A DNA stretch of 64,000 nucleotides from Micromonospora lutea (lineage in GTDB: Bacteria > Actinomycetota > Actinomycetes > Mycobacteriales > Micromonosporaceae), in assembly GCF_016863535.1 (NCBI RefSeq), contig NZ_BOPB01000026.1:62001-126000 (forward strand), read 5' to 3'. Both the position numbers and the translations under genes were made by a program. The notes under the pieces were generated by a model. The model saw only the letters and a list, made by a program, of their open reading frames with translations, did not search any database and was not told where the DNA came from. Below are positions 25,472 through 32,527 of the stretch, in pieces; within the stretch, counting starts at the first letter, position 1; every line of letters starts with the position of its first letter.

Positions 25472-25639
25472 ACCAAGTCCTTTCCGGTCGTCGCCACGAT
25501 TGCTCGCGGAAAGGATACGAGTCGTCGCGCTGCGCGTGCCTCGGGTGGTCGGTGGACGGGCGCCGACGATCGTCACGTGTGTCGCTGCCGGAACGACGCC
25601 GCCCGCCCCCGAGTCGGGGCGGGCGGCGTCCGGCGACGG

Positions 25640-25906
25640 TCAGCGGCGACGGCCGTAGGTGCCGGCGACCAGGGAGACGCCGACAGCGGCGAAGGCGATC
25701 TGGATGAACAGCTCGATCCAGTCCACGCCAGCGGTGTCGTCGACGCCGAGCACCCCGGCGAGCAACGTGCCGAGGATCGCGGCGACGATACCGATCAGGA
25801 TGGTCAGCAGGATCGGGATGCGCTGGCGACCCGGCACGACGAGCCGACCGAGGGCGCCGATGACCAGACCGATGAGGATGGCGGTGAAGAAGCCACTGAT
25901 TTCCAC
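25640..25906 (-). CDS. GlsB/YeaQ/YmgE-family stress membrane protein (1)
   Basis: An 88-residue protein with three membrane helices, starting SGFFTAILIGLVIGALGRLVVPGRQ, the signature of the transglycosylase-associated/GlsB family. Homologues are small envelope-stress proteins of unclear mechanism. The GTG at 25906 was chosen because GGAGGG lies 9 bases upstream and the family begins here; ATG 25933 with AGGTGG is the alternative. A two-unit direct repeat (25999-26019) lies about 95 bases upstream and recurs before the OmpR-type regulator at 28676, which ties the gene to that system. Confidence 0.82.
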   Translation of the reverse strand: MEISGFFTAILIGLVIGALGRLVVPGRQRIPILLTILIGIVAAILGTLLAGVLGVDDTAGVDWIELFIQIAFAAVGVSLVAGTYGRRR

Positions 25907-25998
25907 GAGAGCCGTCCCTCCGACGTCGAACATGAGCGCCCACCTGGTGCCCCGCCCGGCCGGGCCGTCAAACGCCACCATCTCTCGCCGCCGACTTT

Positions 25999-26019
25999 GT
26001 CACGCAACCGTCGCGTAAC
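25999..26019. promoter_or_regulatory. Direct repeat GTCACGCAAC/GTCGCGTAAC, 11-bp period
   Basis: Two 10-base units start at 25999 and 26010, one helical turn apart as OmpR-family regulators prefer. The first unit with its flank (TTTGTCACGCAAC) is repeated exactly at 28734-28746 ahead of the response regulator gene. Likely operator; the binding protein is inferred. Confidence 0.55.
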
Positions 26020-26044
26020 CGCGAAACTCCCGTCATCCGGGTGC

Positions 26045-26638
26045 TCAGCGTGGATTGATCAGCACCGCGTAGTCGCCCGCGGTGAGCGGCCCCGACGACA
26101 GTGAGCCGTCCGCCCGTGGGACGCTCAGCGGCGCGCCACCCTCCAGGAAGAGCACCGCGTTGACGTCGGTGCGAGCGCTGAGTGTGCAGACGATCTGGCC
26201 GTACGCCAGCCGTCCGTCGCTGCGACCGGTGTCCACGGCGGTCAGCACGACGGTGACCTGGGCCACCCCGTCGACGAGTTCGACCACCGCGCTGGTGAAG
26301 GCTCCCGGCAGGGCGCTGGTCAGCCCGTCGTCGCGCTCGGCGGGGGTCGGCCCGGCCAGCAGGCCGCGCAGTTGCGCGTCGACCGCGGACACCTGATCGA
26401 CCCGTCGGATCACCGGCACCAGTCGGTCGTCGCTGGCGAAGTAGAGCATCTCGGTCACCGCGCCGGTCTCGGCCACCGTCGGGGCCGCCGAGGCGGTGGA
26501 CGGGAAGGGGACGGGTGGCGGGGTGACCGGGCGAGGCTTGTCCTCCGCGGGTACGCCGCAGGCACCGAGCAGCAGAAGCACGGTGGCGGCCACCACGGCT
26601 GTGGCCGCCAGGGCGCGGCCGGTGACGCGACGGATCAC
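26045..26638 (-). CDS. GerMN-domain lipoprotein
   Basis: A 197-residue lipoprotein with a signal of the form VIRRVTGRALAATAV...LLLLGAC, a proline-rich linker (RPVTPPPVPFPST) and a GerMN-like domain (VTEMLYFASDDRLVPVIRRV ... VAQVTVVLTAVDTGRSDGRLAYGQIVCTLS). GerMN domains occur in LpqB, the lipoprotein partner of MtrAB, and in spore protein GerM. It starts GTG overlapping the kinase stop by 4 bases, so it is the third gene of a regulator-kinase-lipoprotein operon. By analogy with LpqB it may modulate the sensor from outside the membrane. Confidence 0.85.
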   Translation of the reverse strand: MIRRVTGRALAATAVVAATVLLLLGACGVPAEDKPRPVTPPPVPFPSTASAAPTVAETGAVTEMLYFASDDRLVPVIRRVDQVSAVDAQLRGLLAGPTPAERDDGLTSALPGAFTSAVVELVDGVAQVTVVLTAVDTGRSDGRLAYGQIVCTLSARTDVNAVLFLEGGAPLSVPRADGSLSSGPLTAGDYAVLINPR

Positions 26639-27990
26639 GAGATGCTCCCGGGCAGTGTGACGCAGAACCGCGCGCCACCCTCGGGGCGGTCGCTGACCGA
26701 GGCGCTCCCGCCGTGCGCGGCGGCGTGCTGGGCCACCAGGGCCAGCCCCAGGCCGGTGCCGTCGCCGCCACCCCGGTAGTTGGCCGCCCGACCACGGACG
26801 AAACGGTCGAAGATCACCACGCGGTCCTCCATCGGCACTCCCGGACCCTCGTCGTCGACCTCGATCACGCCCGTGTCGGCGACGTGGGACAGCCGCACCG
26901 CGACCGGACCGGCGCCATAACGCTCGGCGTTGTCGAGCAGATTGGTCAACACCTGGGTGACCCGGCGGCGGTCCACCCGCCAACTGGGCGGTGTCCCCGC
27001 CGCCAGCTGCACCATCGACTCCGGCAGGCCCCGGTCCTGGCACGCCTGGCGCGCCAGCTCGGGCAGGTCGACCGGTTCCCGGTGCACCGGTTGATCGCCC
27101 CGGGCCAGATCCAGCAGGTCGTTCACCAGCTGCTGGAAGCGGTCGATCTCGTCGGCGACCAGCCGGGCCGCGGTGGCCGTCCGCTCGTCCTGATTCTCCC
27201 GACGACGGGAGAGCACACTGGCCGCCGCGGCGAGCGTCTGCAACGGCGAACGCAGCTCGTGACTGACGTCGGCGGCGAAGCGCCGGTCCCGGTCGATCCG
27301 CCCGGCCAGCTCGTCGACCATCCGGTTGAAGGAGGTGGAGAGGCGGGTCAGGTCCGGGTCGGTGTCCGGCGCGAGCCGGGTGGTGAAGTCGCCGGCCGCG
27401 ATCCGCCCGGCGGCGTCGGCGACAGCGGTCAGCGGGCGCAGCCCGTGTCGGGTGGCGTACCAGCCGAGGGCCGCCCCCGATCCGGCCACCATGATCGCCA
27501 CTGCGGTGAGCGCCAGCGCCAGGACCTGGAAGGTCTGCTCCAGTTCCCGCAGTGAGGCGATCTCGTAGAACGCGGTCGACTCGGACAGCGGCACGCCGAC
27601 CAGCATCACCGGATGGTCGTTGACGCGGACCCGCTGCACCGCCGGTTCTCCCGCCGCGACCAGTTCCTGCAGCCGGGTCGGAACCACTGTGGTGAGCCCG
27701 TTGTCGGCGCTGCGGGCGTACCACTCGCCGTTGAGCAGCACCAGGGGTCGCCGCCCGGTGCCGGTGTCCAGCGCCCGGAGTGCCTCCGCGACGTCCGGAT
27801 CCTCGGCGTTGAGTCCGGCGCGAACCACCGCCGCGTCGTAGTACGCCGCTCGCAGCAGGGTGCGTTCCCGCTCGTCGAGCAGGGTGCGGCGGGTCAGCTC
27901 GTACGACACCAGGGCCATCGAGGCGGACAGCAGCAACGCACCGATCGCGAACGCGGCGGTGACCCGGGCACGCAGTCCGAGGCGTCTCAT
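26635..27990 (-). CDS. OmpR-type system sensor histidine kinase
   Basis: A 451-residue kinase: TM1 (~residues 12-30), an extracytoplasmic sensor of ~120 residues, TM2 (~155-178), HAMP (GLRPLTAVADAAGRIAAGDFT), a DHp domain with FAADVSHELRSPLQTLAAAA, and an ATPase domain with NLLDNAERYG, VDDEGPGVP and GTGLGLALVAQHAAAHGG. Its start overlaps the response regulator stop by 4 bases, and its stop overlaps the lipoprotein start. The operon resembles MtrAB-LpqB or CseABC envelope-stress systems. Confidence 0.94.
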   Translation of the reverse strand: MRRLGLRARVTAAFAIGALLLSASMALVSYELTRRTLLDERERTLLRAAYYDAAVVRAGLNAEDPDVAEALRALDTGTGRRPLVLLNGEWYARSADNGLTTVVPTRLQELVAAGEPAVQRVRVNDHPVMLVGVPLSESTAFYEIASLRELEQTFQVLALALTAVAIMVAGSGAALGWYATRHGLRPLTAVADAAGRIAAGDFTTRLAPDTDPDLTRLSTSFNRMVDELAGRIDRDRRFAADVSHELRSPLQTLAAAASVLSRRRENQDERTATAARLVADEIDRFQQLVNDLLDLARGDQPVHREPVDLPELARQACQDRGLPESMVQLAAGTPPSWRVDRRRVTQVLTNLLDNAERYGAGPVAVRLSHVADTGVIEVDDEGPGVPMEDRVVIFDRFVRGRAANYRGGGDGTGLGLALVAQHAAAHGGSASVSDRPEGGARFCVTLPGSIS

Positions 27991-28676
27991 CGTTGCAGCT
28001 TGTAGCCCAGGCCGCGCAGCGTCACCAGGTGCTGGGGGTTGGCCGGATCCGCTTCGATCTTCTGGCGCAGCCGACCGACGTGCACGTCGACCAGCCGTTC
28101 GTCGCCGCTGTCGTACCCCCAGACGCGGCTCAGCAGCTGTTGGCGGGAGAGCACCCGGCCGGCATGCTCGGCCAGCTCACACAGCAACCGGAACTCGGTG
28201 CGGGTGACCGCGACCGGCTCGCCTGACCGGCGTACCTCCCCCGCCTCGGGGCTGACCTCCAGATCACCGAAGGTGAGCACCGGCACCGGCTCCGGGCCGT
28301 CCGGGGTGGTCACGGTGCGGCCGCGTCGGCGCAGTGCGCGCAGCCGGGCGGTCAGCTCTTTTATGGCCACCGGCTTGACCACGTAGTCGTCGGCACCGGC
28401 CTCCAGGGCGGCGACGATGTCATGGGTGTCGTCGCGGGCGCTGACCACGACGATCGGCACGTCGTCGTCGCGGCGCAGCTGGCGGATGCCCTCGAAACCG
28501 TCGATGCCGGGCAGCATCAGGTCGACCAGGACGTAATCGGCGGGATCGCGGCGCTGCGTGCGCAGCCCCTCCTCGGCGGTGGCCGCTCCCCGGGCCTCGT
28601 AGCCCTCGTCCTCCAGAGCGAGCAGCAACGCCAGCCGGATCCGGTCGTCGTCCTCGATCACCAGTACCGCTGTCAT
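27987..28676 (-). CDS. OmpR-family response regulator
   Basis: A 229-residue regulator. Receiver: LVIEDDDRIR, acceptor Asp in DYVLVDLMLPGIDGFEG, switch Ser in IVVVSARDDTHD, Lys in DDYVVKPVAIKEL. Winged-helix effector: EFRLLCELAEHAGRVLSRQQLLSRVWGYDSGDERLVDVHVGRLRQKIE and GLGYKLQR. The upstream motif at 28737-28757 may be its own operator and is shared with the GlsB-like gene. First gene of the three-gene operon. Confidence 0.94.
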   Translation of the reverse strand: MTAVLVIEDDDRIRLALLLALEDEGYEARGAATAEEGLRTQRRDPADYVLVDLMLPGIDGFEGIRQLRRDDDVPIVVVSARDDTHDIVAALEAGADDYVVKPVAIKELTARLRALRRRGRTVTTPDGPEPVPVLTFGDLEVSPEAGEVRRSGEPVAVTRTEFRLLCELAEHAGRVLSRQQLLSRVWGYDSGDERLVDVHVGRLRQKIEADPANPQHLVTLRGLGYKLQR

Positions 28677-28736
28677 ACCGGAATCATCCCCAAGCCCTCA
28701 CCACCGAGCCAACCACGACCGGCATCCGGGTGTTTT

Positions 28737-28757
28737 GTCACGCAACTGTCATCCGTC
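28737..28757. promoter_or_regulatory. Operator-like repeat shared with the GlsB promoter
   Basis: GTCACGCAAC (28737-28746) is followed after one base by the weaker unit GTCATCCGTC (28748-28757). It lies in the divergent region between the response regulator (61 bases) and the first STAS gene (73 bases), so one bound protein could act on both. Confidence 0.5.
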
Positions 28758-28829
28758 CGCGCAGTACCCGCCAACCCCGCTGGGCAGGGTGAGAGCCACT
28801 CGGAGACAGCAGGAGAGGGGGTCTTCGAC

Positions 28830-29303
28830 GTGACCGCACCACGACGCCCCGAGTGCTCGGTGCCGTTGGTGGAGGTGTCCATCACCGAATTCGACCTGGC
28901 CTGCCTGCCGGAGACCGGGGCGGTCCTCGACCAGCTGCTGGCCCTGCGCCCCCAGCAGGTCGTGATCGACCTGGCCGGCTGCCGGCACATCGACGCCGCC
29001 GCCATCGGCCTGCTGCTCGACGTGCACCGCCGGATGATCCGCAGCGGCGGTGTCCTCGCGGTACGCAACCCGAATCCGCGCATCACCCGCATCCTGCAGA
29101 CCGCCCGGCTGGACCAGATCCTGCCGGTGCACACCGACACCGGAGCCGCACCAGCCCCGGTCACCGAAGCGGGAGCCGCCCCGACGGCTGCCGTACCGGC
29201 TCCCGCCGCACCGGGTGGCCCGCCGGCCGGCGGGCCACCGCCACCGGGCGCGACGCCGCGCGCTGCCGCGTACGGCCGCGCCGCGGTCACCGCGCGCACC
29301 TGA
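28830..29303 (+). CDS. STAS-domain anti-sigma factor antagonist-like protein (1)
   Basis: A 157-residue protein. Residues ~10-105 form a STAS domain (ALRPQQVVIDLAGCRHIDAA, then IGLLLDVHRRMIRSGGVLAVRNPNPRITRILQTARLDQIL) and the last ~50 are an Ala/Pro/Gly-rich tail. At the DSSGLG position of SpoIIAA/RsbV this protein reads DAAAIG, so the Ser phosphorylated in those regulators is Ala; it would be unregulated by an RsbW-type kinase or have another role. The GTG at 28830 has AGGAGAGGGGG upstream. The small membrane protein gene begins 43 bases downstream. Confidence 0.83.
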   Translation: MTAPRRPECSVPLVEVSITEFDLACLPETGAVLDQLLALRPQQVVIDLAGCRHIDAAAIGLLLDVHRRMIRSGGVLAVRNPNPRITRILQTARLDQILPVHTDTGAAPAPVTEAGAAPTAAVPAPAAPGGPPAGGPPPPGATPRAAAYGRAAVTART

Positions 29304-29346
29304 CCCACCGCAGCCGACGCATCAGCCCGCGAGCACAAGGAGCAGC

Positions 29347-29616
29347 ATGACCAGCGCCGGGATCGTCACGGCCCTTGCCATCGGCCTCGCTGTCGGTGCG
29401 CTCGGCCGGTTGGTCCTGCCCGGCCGCCCGGGCGTGCCGCTCTGGCTCACCATGACCATCGGCACCGTTGCCGCGCTGCTCGGTGCCATCACCGCCTGGC
29501 TCGCCGGCGTGCAGGGGTTCAGCCTGGTAGGCCTGGTCGTGCAGACCGGGCTCGCGGCGGTGGCAGTGGTGATCGCAGTCGCCACCACCGGTAAGGAACG
29601 CTCCGACTCCCAGTGA
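29347..29616 (+). CDS. GlsB/YeaQ-like small membrane protein (2)
   Basis: An 89-residue protein with three hydrophobic helices that aligns by eye with the GlsB-like gene at 25640: GIVTALAIGLAVGALGRLVLPGRPGVPLWLTM parallels SGFFTAILIGLVIGALGRLVVPGRQ. AAGGAG lies 5-6 bases before the ATG. It sits between two STAS genes in the same direction. A role in envelope stress is inferred from the family and the neighbours. Confidence 0.82.
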   Translation: MTSAGIVTALAIGLAVGALGRLVLPGRPGVPLWLTMTIGTVAALLGAITAWLAGVQGFSLVGLVVQTGLAAVAVVIAVATTGKERSDSQ

Positions 29617-29703
29617 GGAGTCCGCACGGCGACGGCGATTTTCACCCGCCGCCCCGAGTCCCGAACCCCGGCCGACCGGCCGTGGCGTCGGAGAGGAAGC
29701 AGG

Positions 29704-30375
29704 ATGACCGTCGTACCGGACGACAACCTGATGACCCTGATCTGCGACGTCTGTGGTGAGACGACCACCGGCAGCGCCTGTGTGTTGCCCGACGCCGAGG
29801 TCGTCTGGACGCTGGTCTCCGACCACGGGTGGAGCGGCTCGCCCTTCGCCACCGGTCCGCACCGCTGCCCCCGGTGCAGTGCGCTGCCGCCGGGTACCCC
29901 ATCCCCCGGCGACCGCGACGGCGATGGGGCCGGTGGCGCCGAGATCGCGACGGTCCCCGCCGACCTCGCCCAGGACACCGGCGACGCGTTGCGGGCCGCC
30001 CTGCGCGGCGCGTTCGACGTGAGCGGGACGGTGGTGGTGGACCTGACCCGCGTCCAGGTCATCGACTCGGTCGGGCTGGGCATGCTCGTCCGGGCGCACC
30101 GGGACGTACGCGAGCGGGGTGGACGGCTCTGCCTTGCCGCACCGTCGAGGTTCATCCGCACGGTGCTGCACACGATGAAGCTCGACGGGGTCTTCCCGAT
30201 CTTCGACAGTTTCGACGCGGCCCTCGACCAACTGCGGGCGGCGGCGCCTCAGGACGACGCCTCCGCCGGGATCCATCCGATCGACGTGACGCCGACCGAC
30301 GTCCCGAGGCCCACCACCGAGGTCCGGTCGACGCCCCGCCCTCGCCGCCGCCCGGCCAACCGCGTCACCGTCTGA
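29704..30375 (+). CDS. STAS-domain protein with N-terminal zinc ribbon (2)
   Basis: A 223-residue protein. The N-terminal ~65 residues have two Cys pairs (LICDVCGE and HRCPRCSA) typical of a zinc ribbon. Residues ~80-185 form a STAS domain (GTVVVDLTRVQVIDSVGLGMLVRAHRDVRERGGRLCLAAPSRF). The DSVGLG motif keeps the first Ser after Asp, the SpoIIAA phosphosite, unlike the first STAS gene. A basic tail (RSTPRPRRRPANRV) ends it. GGAAGCAGG precedes the ATG. The ribbon-STAS combination suggests a sigma-factor partner switch with an extra contact domain. Confidence 0.8.
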   Translation: MTVVPDDNLMTLICDVCGETTTGSACVLPDAEVVWTLVSDHGWSGSPFATGPHRCPRCSALPPGTPSPGDRDGDGAGGAEIATVPADLAQDTGDALRAALRGAFDVSGTVVVDLTRVQVIDSVGLGMLVRAHRDVRERGGRLCLAAPSRFIRTVLHTMKLDGVFPIFDSFDAALDQLRAAAPQDDASAGIHPIDVTPTDVPRPTTEVRSTPRPRRRPANRVTV

Positions 30376-30459
30376 ACCTGATCGCCGGCACAGGTTCCCC
30401 GCGTCCCGATTGAACCGATCCGCCACGTCCTCCGTACCTCTGGGCGAAGGGAGTGGCCC

Positions 30460-31236
30460 ATGAAGCGCCTGACCCCGTTGCTCACCCTCCTGTCGGGGGC
30501 GGTGACGGCTGCCGTGCTGTTCACGATGAGTGCACAGGCATCCCCGCCGGGCACCCAGCCTGCGGCCGGCGGAGCACCACCGGCTGCCGCGCCGGCTCCG
30601 CCCGCCGAGGTGGAGGCTGACACCGACGCCGAGGTGGACCCGGACGCGGCTCCGCCCGGGGAGGAACCGGGCGACGTCGACTCGTCGCCACCGACGGATT
30701 CCGACCCCTCGTCGGCCGGCACCGAGGTGACCACGGTCGAACAGAACTGGATCGGTCAACTCGAGAACGGGGCCACCATCGCCATCACCGTGAAGAACGG
30801 TAAAGCCGAGGCGTACGTCTGTGACGGCCGGAGCATGGAGTTGTGGCTGTCCGGCACGGTACGCGACGGCAAGATCGAACTGACCGGGCAGGACGCCAAG
30901 CTGACCGGTGTCATCCGGGGTGACCGCGCCAGCGGCGAGATGATCGTCGGCGTCCGGCGCTGGAAGTTCACCGCCCGACCCGACAACACCTCGGCCGACG
31001 AGGCGGTGGTGAAGTCCGGTCCTGGTACCGCTCCGGCGATCTACCGGGTGACCGACGAGACCCGCAAGGCGGGCTTCGACGGCGGCTGGATCATGTTGCG
31101 CGACGGCACCCAGATCGGCATCGTCACCTGGAACGGCCAGCCCATTCCGGCACCGCCGCTGGATCCCGCCTTCAACAGCACCGTGGTCAACGGAGTGACT
31201 CTCGTCGCCGAGCCGGTCATCCCCGGAGTGCGGTGA
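30460..31236 (+). CDS. Secreted acidic hypothetical protein
   Basis: A 258-residue exported protein of no family I recognise: a Sec signal (MKRLTPLLTLLSGAVTAAVLF ... SAQA), an acidic Pro/Ala/Asp-rich linker (~residues 30-95) and a beta-rich domain of ~160 residues (WIGQLENGATIAITVKNGKAEAYVCDGRSMELWLSGTVRDGKIEL). GGGAGTGGCCC precedes the ATG. Its stop shares an A with the start of the DUF6529 gene, so it is the first gene of an operon with that membrane protein and a Rieske protein. Confidence 0.78.
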   Translation: MKRLTPLLTLLSGAVTAAVLFTMSAQASPPGTQPAAGGAPPAAAPAPPAEVEADTDAEVDPDAAPPGEEPGDVDSSPPTDSDPSSAGTEVTTVEQNWIGQLENGATIAITVKNGKAEAYVCDGRSMELWLSGTVRDGKIELTGQDAKLTGVIRGDRASGEMIVGVRRWKFTARPDNTSADEAVVKSGPGTAPAIYRVTDETRKAGFDGGWIMLRDGTQIGIVTWNGQPIPAPPLDPAFNSTVVNGVTLVAEPVIPGVR

Positions 31237-31868
31237 TGTCCCAGCACCGGCAGGGCGGGGCACGCACGATGCCCCGCCGGGCGCCCGAGCCCATGGTCGA
31301 GGTGCTGCGTGACTTCGGCGACCCGCCATCGAGCGCACCGAGGCGGCGTCCCTCACTGCTGGTGCCGCTGGTCGTCGGGGCGGGGGTGGCGGTGGCGCTC
31401 GGCGTCTACGGGCGTACCCACACGCCCACCGGCATCGCGGTCAACGTGGCCGGCTTCTCCTCGCCGCTGACGGTGAAGGTGTGGCTCGGCACCGGGGCGG
31501 CGTTCTTCGCCGTGATCCAGCTGCTGTCCGCGCTGTCGATGTGGGGCCGGCTCGGCGGCTTCTCCCCGTCCTGGGCCGGCGCGGCGCACCGCTGGTCGGG
31601 GCGGGTCGCGTTCCTGCTCACCGTGCCGGTGGCGGTGCACTGCCTGTACGCGCTCGGCTTCGCCGACTACGACACCCGTACGCTGCTGCACTCCCTGCTG
31701 GGTTGCTTCTTCTTCGGCGCGTTCGCCACCAAGATGTTGACGCTGCCCAAGCGGGGCCTCGCCGGTTGGGTGCTTCCCACGGTCGGCGGGTTGGTGTTCG
31801 TCGCCCTGATCGGTGTCTTCCTGACCTCGTCGGTCTGGTACTTCACCACGTTCGGCATCCAGTTCTGA
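31236..31868 (+). CDS. DUF6529-type membrane protein
   Basis: A 210-residue protein with a ~35-residue cytoplasmic N terminus and four or more membrane helices (LLVPLVVGAGVAVALGVYG, VWLGTGAAFFAVIQLLSALSMWG, WSGRVAFLLTVPVAVHCLYALGF, LLHSLLGCFFFGAFATKM, WVLPTVGGLVFVALIGVFL). Intramembrane His residues in AAHRWSGR, AVHCLY and LLHSLLG recall cytochrome b561-like haem proteins. The family name is from memory and the haem role is inferred. The Rieske protein follows 26 bases later, which supports a membrane electron-transfer role. Confidence 0.78.
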   Translation: MSQHRQGGARTMPRRAPEPMVEVLRDFGDPPSSAPRRRPSLLVPLVVGAGVAVALGVYGRTHTPTGIAVNVAGFSSPLTVKVWLGTGAAFFAVIQLLSALSMWGRLGGFSPSWAGAAHRWSGRVAFLLTVPVAVHCLYALGFADYDTRTLLHSLLGCFFFGAFATKMLTLPKRGLAGWVLPTVGGLVFVALIGVFLTSSVWYFTTFGIQF

Positions 31869-31894
31869 TCCCTCGGAAAGGCAAGGCACCTCAG

Positions 31895-32389
31895 ATGAAC
31901 CACGAGCAGGCTGGCTGCTGCCGGTCGCGACGGACCTTGCTGGCCGGCACCGGCGCGGTGGGGGTGGCCGCGTTGACCGGTTGTGCGACGTACGGTCAGC
32001 CGACGGCGGCACCCGCGCCGCCGGCCGCGTCATCCGCTGGTGCCTCCGGCGCCGATCCGTCCGGCACCGCGACCCCGGGGGGCGACGGCGCGGACCCCGG
32101 AACCCCGGCACTGACCACGCTGGCCGACATCCCGGTGGGCGGTGGTGCGATCTTCGCCGATGCCGGCGTGGTGGTGACCCAACCGACCGAGGGGACCATC
32201 AAGGCGTACTCGGCGACCTGCACCCACCAGGGCTGCACGGTCACCTCGGTCTCCGACGGCACCATCGTCTGCGCCTGCCACAACAGTGTGTTCGACATCG
32301 CCGACGGCTCGGTGCGCAGCGGTCCGGCGCGGGCGCCGCTGCCGGCCGCGAACGTCACGGTCGACGGTGACGCCATCCGGCTGGCCTGA
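31895..32389 (+). CDS. Rieske (2Fe-2S) lipoprotein, Tat-type
   Basis: A 164-residue protein. A signal with RSRR and a following hydrophobic run (TLLAGTGAVGVAALTGC) suggests Tat export, with a lipobox at LTGC. An Ala/Pro/Gly linker follows, then a Rieske domain whose cluster ligands are CTHQGC (~residue 108) and CACHNS (~126), the order C-x-H...C-x-x-H. It would sit on the outer membrane face and pass electrons to or from the DUF6529 protein encoded upstream. Tandem hairpin terminators follow the gene. Confidence 0.9.
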   Translation: MNHEQAGCCRSRRTLLAGTGAVGVAALTGCATYGQPTAAPAPPAASSAGASGADPSGTATPGGDGADPGTPALTTLADIPVGGGAIFADAGVVVTQPTEGTIKAYSATCTHQGCTVTSVSDGTIVCACHNSVFDIADGSVRSGPARAPLPAANVTVDGDAIRLA

Positions 32390-32444
32390 CCGACGCTCGG
32401 CGATGCGAACGCGGTGACGCGGCCCACCCAGGCCCGGGCCGCGC

Positions 32445-32512
32445 GGGGCCGTCCGAGGTGGCGTGAGCCTCCCGGACGGCCCCTGCCCCACCCACCACGC
32501 CGGGTGGGGCAG
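32445..32512. terminator. Tandem hairpin terminators
   Basis: Hairpin 1 has perfect 10-bp arms at 32445-32454 and 32474-32483. Hairpin 2 has perfect 11-bp arms at 32483-32493 and 32502-32512 with an 8-base loop. They adjoin and lie between the convergent Rieske and cellulase genes, so each could stop one or both transcripts. Confidence 0.8.
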
Positions 32513-32527
32513 GAACGAACCTCAGCG

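Noticed and set aside
23696..26104. 802-codon plus-strand ORF opposite htpG
   Set aside because: The minus strand encodes full-length HtpG with all motifs; the plus frame is repetitive Leu/Val/Gly/Arg without structure.
26639..27724. Upstream extension of the GerMN lipoprotein frame
   Set aside because: It lies inside the kinase gene in another frame; the lipoprotein signal and the 4-base overlap define the start at 26638.
29287..31356. 689-codon minus-strand ORF across the STAS and DUF6529 region
   Set aside because: It opposes four genes with ribosome sites, recognisable domains and coupled starts; no domain is visible in it.
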